Shown here one piece after another: positions 1 to 9,300 of a stretch of 42,994 nucleotides of DNA. Origin of the DNA: Muribaculaceae bacterium Isolate-013 (NCI) (lineage in GTDB: Bacteria; Bacteroidota; Bacteroidia; Bacteroidales; Muribaculaceae); assembly GCA_004102785.1 (NCBI GenBank), contig SCEJ01000024.1, forward strand, positions 1-42,994, written 5' to 3'. How positions within the stretch are numbered: position 1 is the first letter of the stretch; each line of letters begins with the position of its first letter. A program made the translations under genes and the position numbers. The notes beneath the pieces are model-generated. The model worked only from the letters and a program-made list of their open reading frames with translations, was not told the origin of the DNA and did no database searches.

Positions 1-255
1 ATACCACTTATTTTATTGAAAATCAGAGAAATGAATGCGAAAATCACCCTTTCCCATTCAGACTTCCCCCGCTATAAAATAACAGGCTTTTCGGAAGCAC
101 AAGACTTTTTTAAATGAAAGAGCCGTGCATACAGCCACACTCTAACGTGAAAAGTTACGTAAATCTCAAAAATTATTCGTAACTTTGCATTCCGAAACCG
201 TGCAGTTTCAATCAACCATATTATCTCCGCCCACAGGCGGAAACGCACAATATCG
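1..255. other. Left-edge region without a recognised gene
   Basis: No gene is supported here. A plus-strand frame is open from the window edge to a TGA at 115-117, with an ATG at 31-33 giving 28 residues; I recognise nothing in it, and it could be the tail of a gene cut by the edge or chance. No divergent gene start was found on the minus strand in this stretch. The right half carries a probable promoter for the GT5-like gene. Confidence 0.4.
180..187 (+). promoter_or_regulatory. Bacteroidetes-type -7 box upstream of the GT5-like gene
   Basis: The octamer TAACTTTG matches the Bacteroidetes sigma-ABfr -7 consensus TAnnTTTG. It lies about 70 bp before the ATG at 256 in AT-rich sequence. No convincing TTTG -33 element was seen at the expected distance, so the call rests on the -7 box and its position. 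It would drive the GT5-like/DUF4270 pair. Confidence 0.5.
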
Positions 256-1068
256 ATGACTACAAAAAAGAAAGCCCTCTACATCTCACAGGAAGTTACA
301 CCCTACCTCCGCGAATCCTTTCAAGGCCACATATGCCAGGAACTGCCCGCACGTGTGCAGGAAAACGGCTACGAAGCCCGTACGTTCATGCCCAAATACG
401 GCTGCATCAACGAGCGCCGCAACCAGTTGCATGAAGTGATACGCCTGTCGGGGCTGAACATACCTGTCGACGACGCCGACCATCCTCTGATCATCAAAGT
501 GGCCACACTCCAGTCCTCGAAGATGCAGGTCTACTTCATCGATAACGACGACTACTTCCAGCACCACGCCGTAACCGACCTTGAAATACGCGAGACTCCC
601 GACGACAACGACGAGCGCGTGATTTTCTTCACCCGCGGCGTTATGGAGACCGTAAAGAAACTGCGCTGGGAGCCGGCAGTGATACACTGCTCCGGATGGG
701 TGACAGCCCTCGCGCCCCTCTACCTCAAGAAAGCATACAACGAAGATCCCACGGTGGGAAAAGCCAAAGTGGTCTACTCCATTTTCAACGACCCCTTCGA
801 CGGAACTCTTGACCAGCGTTTCCGCGAAAAACTGACACTCGACGGATTCGATGCCGAAGCCACAGCGACTCTCGGCGACGCCCCCGCCGACTGGCTCACT
901 CTCAACCGCCTGGCAATCGACTACGCCGACGGCGTGGTGGCAGCTTCGGAGGACGTGCCCGCCGAACTCCTTGAATACGCACGCCTCAAAGGAAAAAAAG
1001 TGCTGGAATTCCAGCCCGACGCCGACAAGGACGCCACCGCCGTAGTGGAGTTCTACAACAGCTTATAA
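256..1068 (+). CDS. Short GT5 glycogen/starch-synthase-like protein (N-terminal domain only)
   Basis: The 270-residue protein resembles the N-terminal Rossmann half of GT5 glycogen synthases: a start of the type ISQEVTPY, then ELPARVQENGYEARTFMPKYG, which parallels the family's LPxxLxxxGHxVxxxxPxY stretch, and a VIHCSGW segment near residue 145. Full glycogen synthases are about 480 residues, so the C-terminal nucleotide-sugar-binding GT-B domain is absent. The KTGGL loop that contacts ADP-glucose is replaced by RESFQGHI (about residues 19-26). Seen in sequence: the missing half and the altered loop. Inference: it is unlikely to make glycogen and may be a structural, sugar-binding or regulatory relative. 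Similar short proteins are, to my knowledge, common in Bacteroidales beside DUF4270 genes. The DUF4270 gene starts 10 bp downstream, implying one transcript. Confidence 0.8.
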   Translation: MTTKKKALYISQEVTPYLRESFQGHICQELPARVQENGYEARTFMPKYGCINERRNQLHEVIRLSGLNIPVDDADHPLIIKVATLQSSKMQVYFIDNDDYFQHHAVTDLEIRETPDDNDERVIFFTRGVMETVKKLRWEPAVIHCSGWVTALAPLYLKKAYNEDPTVGKAKVVYSIFNDPFDGTLDQRFREKLTLDGFDAEATATLGDAPADWLTLNRLAIDYADGVVAASEDVPAELLEYARLKGKKVLEFQPDADKDATAVVEFYNSL

Positions 1069-1078
1069 CGACCTCACA

Positions 1079-2488
1079 ATGAATATCCGCAATAAAACAG
1101 CACGTCTGGCTCCCGTGGCAGCGATAGCGGCCACAGCGTTGCTTGCCGCCTGCTCCGACACAACCGGCACTATCGGTTCCTCACTGGTAGAGGACGAGAC
1201 CGAGGTTGTGGTGGAAACCGGCTTCAAGGTTACCGGACACTCGTCAGCAACGAACCTGCCGGTGCAGTCGCGCACCATATCACAGCTACTGGGCTCTATC
1301 GAGGCCGACGGCTACGGAAGCTTCTCGTCCGAATTCGTCACACAGTTCCTCCCGGCAACAGAGCTGATTACGGAAGGCGTGCTTCCGGAGTATATCGACT
1401 CGATGAAACTCACCATGCAGATCCCCCTCGGCTCGGGATGCATCGGCGACTCAATCGTGCCGATGGGGCTCAACGTGTACCGCCTCAACAGGCAGCTTCC
1501 AAATCCGATTTACAGCGACTTCGACGCATCGGAATATTACGACGCCTCTTCCGGGCTGCTCGCATCGAAAATCTATTCCTACAACACCATCGCCGCCAGC
1601 GACTCAATCAAGAAACTCACTTACAGAGAGATTAACGTCGATATGCCCGTGTCTCTCGCACGCGAGCTATTCACACTCTATCAGGAAAACCCCTCGGCAT
1701 TCGCCACCCCGATGGCATTCGCCAGGCATTTCCCCGGCATAGCAGTGACCAACTCGTTCGGCTCTGGGCGTGTGGTCGACATCCTCTCCACCACAATGCG
1801 GATGTACTACCACACCATGGATACCGACACCCTCGGCAACCCGGTGAAAGTGCCCCACTCAAACATATACTTCGCGGTAACGCCCGAGATTGTATCAAAC
1901 AACTGCATTACCTACAACATGGCTCCCGCGCTGCAGCAGCGCATCAACGCCGGCGAGAACATCATTGTGACCCCGGCCGGACGCGATGTGGAGATGGAAT
2001 TCCCGATACGCGAGGTAGTTGACTACTATTATGCCAATTGCGGCACCGTATCGGCAATAAACACCCTAACCTTCAAAATTCCCGCACAGGCCATAATCAA
2101 CACTTACGGCATCGAGCCTCCGGCACAGCTCCTGCTCGTGCTCAAAGACAAAAAGGATGAATTCTTCCTCAACAACTCGGTGACCAACAACGTCAATTCG
2201 TTCTATGCCGAATATGACTCGGCCAACGGATGCTACACATTCTCGGCACTGCGCACCTATCTGATGGATATAATCGACCAGTACGGCGCCAAAGGCACTA
2301 TTCCGGCCGAAGCATACACCTTCTCGATTGTGCCAGTGACCGTGGAGACCGAAACCATTACCTCCTACGGCACAAGCCAGGTAGTGGTAAGCGCCGTGAC
2401 ACCCTACGTGCAGAAGCCGGCGATGGCCAGACTCGACCTGGACAACGCCGAAGTCAAGCTCACATTCTCCAAACAGACTATGAAATAA
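1079..2488 (+). CDS. DUF4270 family lipoprotein
   Basis: This 469-residue protein begins with a lipoprotein signal peptide: basic start (MNIRNKTAR), a hydrophobic run and a lipobox LLAAC with the acylated Cys near residue 25. The mature region, with the early segment TGTIGSSLVEDETEVVVETG and a long beta-rich body ending in KLTFSK, matches the DUF4270 family of Bacteroidetes envelope lipoproteins. The family's function is not established. It follows the GT5-like gene by 10 bp and probably shares its transcript. A periplasmic or outer-membrane location follows from the lipobox; surface exposure cannot be decided. Confidence is high for family and localisation, and no biochemical role is claimed. 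Confidence 0.85.
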   Translation: MNIRNKTARLAPVAAIAATALLAACSDTTGTIGSSLVEDETEVVVETGFKVTGHSSATNLPVQSRTISQLLGSIEADGYGSFSSEFVTQFLPATELITEGVLPEYIDSMKLTMQIPLGSGCIGDSIVPMGLNVYRLNRQLPNPIYSDFDASEYYDASSGLLASKIYSYNTIAASDSIKKLTYREINVDMPVSLARELFTLYQENPSAFATPMAFARHFPGIAVTNSFGSGRVVDILSTTMRMYYHTMDTDTLGNPVKVPHSNIYFAVTPEIVSNNCITYNMAPALQQRINAGENIIVTPAGRDVEMEFPIREVVDYYYANCGTVSAINTLTFKIPAQAIINTYGIEPPAQLLLVLKDKKDEFFLNNSVTNNVNSFYAEYDSANGCYTFSALRTYLMDIIDQYGAKGTIPAEAYTFSIVPVTVETETITSYGTSQVVVSAVTPYVQKPAMARLDLDNAEVKLTFSKQTMK

Positions 2489-2503
2489 TCCTCCATACCT
2501 CCC

Positions 2504-2540
2504 TCTCTCTTCCTCTCTTCCTCTCTTCCTCTCTTCCTCT
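2504..2540 (+). repeat. Polypyrimidine tandem repeat, 8-bp unit
   Basis: About 4.6 copies of the octamer CCTCTCTT run head to tail; the first copy has one mismatch and the last is partial. The tract lies 16 bp after the DUF4270 stop and about 195 bp before the next start codon. One strand is all pyrimidine. It is intergenic and could change copy number by slippage. Confidence 0.85.
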
Positions 2541-2734
2541 ATCTCCCCTGTATTCACGCCTAAGCCTCTGTTGCTTCCGCCCCCCTCTGACCTCTGACAA
2601 CATCCCTTACCCAGGCCTACGGCCTGCCCCTCCCCAATATTCCTAAATTTTGAAGACTCACAATCTCCTTAATTTCTGCAATATTTTCTACTCGTATTAT
2701 ATTAAAATTAGTAATAACCAATCTTCTTTACTGC

Positions 2735-5700
2735 ATGAAAAAAATCGTTTTCACTCTTGCTCTCGCAGCAGGTCTGTCAGTAAGCGCACATGCACAGAAA
2801 AAAGTGCTTCTCAACGAAGACTTCTCTTCTGTTGAAGTGAACTATGAGGCCCATTATGCGCCTCTGTCGCTGCCCGGATGGCAGATAAACTCATCAATTG
2901 AGAATCCGGTAAATCCGATGAAATGGTGCGTATATGCTTCCGGCACAACCACCAACGTCAACAACGTGGCCTACATCGACCGCCTTTACAGCGCCGGAAT
3001 CACAAAATTCTCAGGCGAGCTCTACACCCCGCTTCTTGACCTGGACGACACCTACCAGCTTTCATACCAATGGGAAGCATCGCCCGTAGGACTTGACTCG
3101 TCGCATCCCTATGATTTCCAGGTAAAAGTAGTTGAAGACGGCACCGACATCGCCGATGCCGCCGTGATATGGGACTTCACCGACCCCGAAATGCTCCTCG
3201 AAAGCGGCATGGCACCCAACGCCCAAGGACAGCTCTGGAGCGGATGGCAGTTCCATACCTCGAAAATCGACCTTACTCCCTGGAAAGGGAAAAAAGTACG
3301 TGTGGCTTTCCTTTACAAAGCCAACACCGACCGTGCAAACTGCATAATGCTCGACAACGTGAAAGTTGAGCAGTTCGACGCCGCCACAACCCCGTTGGCA
3401 CAGTTCTCTCAGAATAGCTGGAACTTCGGCGATGTCTACATCGGCTCGAAAATGTACTCGCAGGTGCTAACTCTCACCAACACCGGAACAAACGGTCTAT
3501 CCATCACATCGGTGGATGTGCCCGACGGATTCGGAGTGCAGTCCGACCGCGACCTCTCGGCCATCAGCCTCAAGAAAAACGAGGAAGCCAAAATACAAAT
3601 CTACTACGCCCCGCAACTGACCTCGGCGGCTCAAGGCAATATCGTGTTCCACGGCAACTTCCCCGATGTGTCAATTGCCGTGTCGGCCACAAAGAAACAG
3701 GTGCCTGCCGGCGGCCTCTTTGAAGGTTTTGAAAGCGATGCATTCCCGCCAGCCGGCTGGACCGCAAGCAAATGGCGCACCACCGCTGCCGGCATCGAAG
3801 GCGACCGCGCTGCAATCCCCAACGCCTATTATCAGGAACCCAACTACCTCCAGTCGCCGCGCATCGACGGTACTGCCGGCCCGGTCACTATCGAATTCTC
3901 ATATGCCGACCTTTACGGCGGTGAACAGGAAGGCGGTGCCGACACAAGCGTGCGCCTGAAGTTCTCCTCTGACGGCGGCGCGACCTGGAGCGTGGTCGAC
4001 ACCTACGACTACAATGACCCCTACAACGAAATCATCCGCAAATCATACACCCGCTCGGCAAACTCCGACAACTGCTACTGGCGTTTTGACTGGAGCCTCG
4101 ACTACTATGACTCCGAAACCGGAGCTGAGGCCGGGCAGTTCTACCTCGATGCCATAGTGCTCAACAACGTCTACGGAGCAAACGGAGCACCCTCGCAGGC
4201 AAATGCCGTGTCGCCCGCCGACGGCGCAACCGGCATTTTCAACCGTGGAGTCACCCTCCAGTGGGAGCCTGCCCAGTTCGCCTCCGGCTATAAACTCTAC
4301 GCCGGAACCGATGCCGCCGCCACAAACCTGGTTAACGGCAAGGACCTCGGTAACGCTCTCTCATACGAGCTTCCCGCTCTCGACTACAACACCACATATT
4401 ACTGGAAAGTGGAGCCCTACAACAGCAAAGGCACCCCCGGCAACATAGCGGTCTGGCGGTTCACAACCATCGCCGACCCGACTGTCAGCACCCTCCCCTG
4501 GCGCGAAAGCTTTGACAACGCTGTGCCCCCCGCCGGATGGAACATGACCTCCGACGGCACAAGCTACTGGGCCAAGAACGAAATATCGCCCTACGACGGC
4601 GCCGCATCTGCCATGGCGAATCCCCGCTCAGAAGGCAATACAACCATCCTTGAGACCCCCGATGTGCTCCTCCCTGCCGATACTCCCGCATTCCTTACCT
4701 TCTACTGGGGCGACGGCGTGGCAGTGTCGCTGCTTAAACCCGATACCGGCGTGGCCGAAAACACCACCAACGGCTCCGACGGCATCTCCGACCTCTCGTT
4801 TGAAATCTACGACAACGGCACATGGACTCAGCTTGCCCTACTCTCCGACAAGAACAACCCCTACTGGATACGCGAGCGCATCGACCTGGCTCCCTATGCC
4901 GGCAAGCGTGTGGCCTTCCGCTGGGTCTACAAGTACTACGACTACATGAACGCCCGCGGAGCTTGCATCGACAACCTCACGGTAGAGCTCCAGGCTGATG
5001 AGAAACTCTCATTCAACATCGACGGATGGGATGCCGGAAAGATGAACTACAACGATGTGTTCACCACCTCAGAGACAATCTCCGTAATCAACGACGGCGC
5101 CACCGACGCCGAAATAGCATCCGTGACATTCGCCAATCCCAACTTCTCGACATCGCTCCGTCCCGGCGACATCATCGCCTCTGGCAAGGCTCTGACTTTC
5201 ACCGTGACAGCCGACGCCGCAGATGCCGGAAAGAATCTTGACGACAATCTCACCATAACCACCAAAGCCGGAAGCACCGCCTCATTCCCCGTAAAGGCTC
5301 AGGTGCTCGCCAAGGATGTCAGATTCTTCGGTTTCGAGGACGGTAAAAACGGCGACCTCTCCGTGAAAGACCTCACATTCATCGACGCCGACAACAAGCC
5401 GGCTATCTCGCTCGCATTCGTTGACTACCCCCACCGAGGCGACAAAATCGCCTTCATGGTGATCAACTACACCCTCACCGACTGGCCAAACCCCTACCCG
5501 CGCACCGGCAAACAGTGCCTCGTCACCTTCGGCCCCTACGACAGCTCCACCCAGGAAGACTGGATTGTGTCGCCCCGCATGACCGCCACAACCAACTCTT
5601 CGTTCGACTTCTGCGGACGCAACTACGAGCATAAGGACAACATTGGCGGAGGCGAAGTGTTCGGCCCCGGCAAAGCCACCGTGCTCGTGAGCGAAAGCAC

Positions 5701-6142
5701 CGACCCCACCGACCGCAACGCCTATACGGCGGTAGAGGATTTCACACTCCCCTATCCCGTAAAAGAGGAATACGGCGAATTCTCCGCCGACCTCTCGGCA
5801 TATGCCGGCAAGAAGATCTACGTGGCTCTGCGCCATACCTCAGCCGACGGCCTGGCATATCTCTACGATGACTTCCAGTACAACCACTTCAACGACATCG
5901 AACTCTCAGGCATCGAGAACGTTGCCGCCGACGGAGAGGCTATTGAAGTTTCCGTGACCGACAATGCCATCACCGTGGCAGGCACCACTTCTGCCTCGAT
6001 TTCGGTTGTTGCACTCTCCGGAGCCACCGTGGCCTCCGCCGAAGGCAATGTGATGGATATTTCCGGTATCGCAAGCGGCGTGTATGTGGCCGTGGTAAAA
6101 GCCGCCAACGGCTCCAAAGCCATCAAGTTCATCAAGCGATAA
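2735..6142 (+). CDS. Large secreted multidomain protein, choice-of-anchor-J modules, T9SS-like tail
   Basis: The 1135-residue product starts with a classical signal peptide (MKKIVFTLALAAGLSVSAHA, cleavage near residue 20). Four choice-of-anchor-J-like jelly-roll segments can be traced from xxFE/SFD...PPAGW openings and DNV/DNL endings: about 24-214, 328-480, 587-755 and 865-1050. Between them are ASH-like Ig modules (about 220-320, with NFGDVYIGSK, and 757-860) and a fibronectin type III domain (about 485-578). The last 75 residues, ending SGVYVAVVKAANGSKAIKFI plus KR, resemble a type A T9SS sorting domain (G-x-Y followed by a basic tail). Inference: it is exported through the T9SS and attached to the surface or released. 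No catalytic motif was recognised, so adhesion or glycan/protein binding is only a guess. The following gene encodes a protein of the same build. Confidence 0.85.
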   Translation: MKKIVFTLALAAGLSVSAHAQKKVLLNEDFSSVEVNYEAHYAPLSLPGWQINSSIENPVNPMKWCVYASGTTTNVNNVAYIDRLYSAGITKFSGELYTPLLDLDDTYQLSYQWEASPVGLDSSHPYDFQVKVVEDGTDIADAAVIWDFTDPEMLLESGMAPNAQGQLWSGWQFHTSKIDLTPWKGKKVRVAFLYKANTDRANCIMLDNVKVEQFDAATTPLAQFSQNSWNFGDVYIGSKMYSQVLTLTNTGTNGLSITSVDVPDGFGVQSDRDLSAISLKKNEEAKIQIYYAPQLTSAAQGNIVFHGNFPDVSIAVSATKKQVPAGGLFEGFESDAFPPAGWTASKWRTTAAGIEGDRAAIPNAYYQEPNYLQSPRIDGTAGPVTIEFSYADLYGGEQEGGADTSVRLKFSSDGGATWSVVDTYDYNDPYNEIIRKSYTRSANSDNCYWRFDWSLDYYDSETGAEAGQFYLDAIVLNNVYGANGAPSQANAVSPADGATGIFNRGVTLQWEPAQFASGYKLYAGTDAAATNLVNGKDLGNALSYELPALDYNTTYYWKVEPYNSKGTPGNIAVWRFTTIADPTVSTLPWRESFDNAVPPAGWNMTSDGTSYWAKNEISPYDGAASAMANPRSEGNTTILETPDVLLPADTPAFLTFYWGDGVAVSLLKPDTGVAENTTNGSDGISDLSFEIYDNGTWTQLALLSDKNNPYWIRERIDLAPYAGKRVAFRWVYKYYDYMNARGACIDNLTVELQADEKLSFNIDGWDAGKMNYNDVFTTSETISVINDGATDAEIASVTFANPNFSTSLRPGDIIASGKALTFTVTADAADAGKNLDDNLTITTKAGSTASFPVKAQVLAKDVRFFGFEDGKNGDLSVKDLTFIDADNKPAISLAFVDYPHRGDKIAFMVINYTLTDWPNPYPRTGKQCLVTFGPYDSSTQEDWIVSPRMTATTNSSFDFCGRNYEHKDNIGGGEVFGPGKATVLVSESTDPTDRNAYTAVEDFTLPYPVKEEYGEFSADLSAYAGKKIYVALRHTSADGLAYLYDDFQYNHFNDIELSGIENVAADGEAIEVSVTDNAITVAGTTSASISVVALSGATVASAEGNVMDISGIASGVYVAVVKAANGSKAIKFIKR

Positions 6143-6201
6143 GAGGGGATTCCCTGAATAACAGAATATTAAAGTATTCTGAAAGGCTGCCGCAAGGCGG
6201 G

Positions 6202-6245
6202 TGCGTCAAAATTGCCGAATATCATCAAACGGCGGTTTTGATGCA
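6202..6245 (+). terminator. Hairpin between the two large secreted-protein genes
   Basis: Left arm TGCGTCAAAATTGCCG (6202-6217) pairs with CGGCGGTTTTGATGCA (6230-6245), giving 16 pairs of which three are G-U wobbles, around a 12-base loop. No T-run follows directly, so it may be a weak terminator, an mRNA-stabilising end or an attenuator rather than a strong stop. Confidence 0.5.
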
Positions 6246-6305
6246 TCCTCCTCCGGCATCCTTCCTACAATTCATCATCCGATAACCGGAATTCAATGAT
6301 TAATC

Positions 6306-9300
6306 ATGAATAAAACACTGAAATACACAGTGCTGGCGAGCTGTATGCTGACAGCATATCAGGCCGAGGCAGCAAGAGGACTGGCCATATCAGCCACCTC
6401 GCACGGGTCGAAAGACTCTTTCTATGCCGATGCCCAAGGCAACATCAGCGGCATCGTATCCACCCTTAAAATAGAAAACACAGGTGACGAGACTCTATCG
6501 CCCGGCGACCCCGATTATACCCTCACACTCTACAAATACGTTTATTCAAAGCCGGGTGTAGACCTCGTGACCTACGACATCCCGCAGCAACTCGCACCTG
6601 GTGAATCCGCCCAGCTCACCGTAGCGTGGCCCGGATTCAACATATCGCAGATTATCGAAGAGGGGGATGAGAACAAGGCCTCGTGGCGCGACCGTTACGA
6701 CATCCGCGAGAACGTATCGGCACACACCGCCAGCACTACTCCCTGGCTCGAGATATTTCCCTACAAGGCTTCCTTTACCCTTGTGCCGGAAAACTCAGGC
6801 ATAGCCGTAACCAATCCCATAAACTTCGGCTTTGTCGAGAGCGCATCCTCGATAAACCTGCGCATACGCAACACAGGTGCCGCCGACCTCAACGTCACCT
6901 CCATCTCAGTGCCGGAGGGATTCTCTGTAACCCCGGCGGCACCCTTCACAATGGCCGGACTCGCCTCCGAAAACCCGCAGGAATATCAGCCGATAACAAT
7001 CACTTTCAATCCTGCGGTATCGGGCGCCTATGCCGGCGAAATGACAATCACAGCCGAAGGTGCCAACCCGGTTACACTACCCGTCTCGGGCGCGATGATC
7101 GGTGAAGATGACTTCTTTGAAGGATTCGAGCTCCCCTCCGGAGCCTCTGAAAACACATATGTGCCCGACGGCTGGATCTTCGGCGACCGCTGGAGATGCT
7201 CGTACCTCAACACCGCGCCCGATGACAAATATGTGCTCGACCACTCGTCGGCCGACGACAGCTATTACTCATTCGCAATCACCCCGCGCCTTGACTTCGG
7301 CCAGGGAGGGGCACTCATGTTCCAGACCCGCAAGAAATCAGCATATTCACGCCTGGAAGTGATGATTTCAACCGACCGCGCCAACTGGCAGCCGCTGGCT
7401 CTCTACACCGCCAACGGCACCGAGGAAGGCGCCACCGCTTTCCCCACTCTGATGAACTCGCTGGGCGACTACACGCTGACAGTGCCCGCCGGCGAATGGT
7501 ATGTAGGCTTCAAAGGGATGTACACTTCGGTCAACAACGTGTTCGGCGGCAAAATCGCTGCCGTTGACCACGATGTATATGCCGTGTCGCAGGAATTCCC
7601 GGCGAAGATGACCGTCAACAACGCCGCCACATTCTCCGCCACCTTCCGCAACCTCTCCTCTGCCGACGAAGCAGCCGGAAGCTACACCGTCGAACTCCTC
7701 TCCGACGGAAAACCGGTGGCCAACGCCCAGGCGCCCGAATGGGAAGCAGGCTCCGCCGCCACCTTCTCAGCCGTATATACCCCCCATGCCGAAGGGGAGG
7801 AGAGCATTTCGTTCCGCGTCACTCTCGGCTCTACCGTAGTGTGCTCACCCGCCACGATGATTGCCGTGGAGCCCGAGACATCAAGCAACGAGATTGTTGT
7901 GGGCGAATACAAGTTCACAGGCAACTACACCCCGGCACAGCTCAACTACGAGAACGCCACTTCGCAGATGATTCTCCCGCAGAGCTACCTGGAGAAATAC
8001 GGCATCACTCCCGGCGCCGAAATCACGGCTGTGACTTTCACCGGCGAACCGTCGAAAAATGTCGACCTCCACAAAAAAGTGAAATTCTGGATTGAGAACG
8101 AACCTGACCAGAACACGATAACAACCTCGCAGGTACGCGACCTTTCAGGCATCACCCCGGCTTACAGCAACGACTCGCAGACCATCTCGCTGGTAAGCGG
8201 CGACAAGAATTTCAGCGTCACCATCCCCTTTGACGAGCCTTTCGTCTACGCCGGAGGGAATATCTTCATGAGCTGGCTTTCAGAGGAGATTGAAAACAGC
8301 CAATGGGGGACAGTAAAATGGCATTCGTCAAGCGAGATCAGCGCAAACTCTATCTACAAATATGACGATAACGACGCCTCATTCCCCAACAAGTCATGGA
8401 GTGCCGACTCGAATTTCCCCGTTATACGTTTCTCTGTATTCAAAGCTGCGACAACCCTCTCCGGCACACTTACCGGAGGTGGCGCGCCGGTGGGCGGCAC
8501 CGACATCACAGCCCGTGCAGGCGATGTGATCTACTCGGCCACTACCGACAGCGAAGGGCATTACTCCATCGAGGTATTCCAGCCTGAACACACCTACACC
8601 GTAACGGTCGACAACCCCGCTTTCCCGGTCTACACCACCGAGGTGTCGTTTGAAACAGGCTCCCGGACCCTCGACATCGACCTCCCCGACTTCTCGCAGG
8701 AACGCGAGTTCAGCCTCACAATCAATGTGACTGACAACGCCGGATGCAACTACGCCGGTGTGCCCGTGAAACTTGTATCCGACCGCTTCTCGCTCGAATA
8801 CGATGCCTCCGAGACAACCCTCGACTCCAACGGCTCGGTAACTCTCGATGTGTATGGCGGAGCACATACGGCCACCGTATCGCTCCCGGGCATGAAGACC
8901 GCCTCCGTATCGTTCTCTGTCAACAAGAACAGCACTATCGGCATCACCCTCGAAGAGGATGTAAACACTCCCTATGCGCTGACAGCCACTGTTGAGCACG
9001 ACATCTACACCGGCAAAAACAATGTGCTGCTCACATGGAACGGCGACGAAGCTGTCTTCGCCGACAACTTCGAGAGCTATTCTCCCTTCACCATCGACCC
9101 GGCACCCTGGACCGGCATCGACGGCGACCTCCTCGCACCCGCCAACCTCGAGGGTGAATACGCCAACAAAGGAAAGCCCAATTACGGCCAGATCATCAAC
9201 CCGTCGGCTGTCGACCCGGCTTGGGACCTCACCAACTTCTACACCCTGGCTCCCCGCTCGGGCAAGCAGTATGCCGGATTCATCACGCCGGCCGACGCAG

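Noticed and set aside
31-117. 28-residue open frame at the left edge
   Set aside because: Too short and unrecognised; it may be part of a gene cut by the edge, but nothing supports it.
2504-2540. CRISPR-like array
   Set aside because: The repeat is a simple 8-bp tandem without spacers; no CRISPR array or cas gene was seen anywhere in the window.
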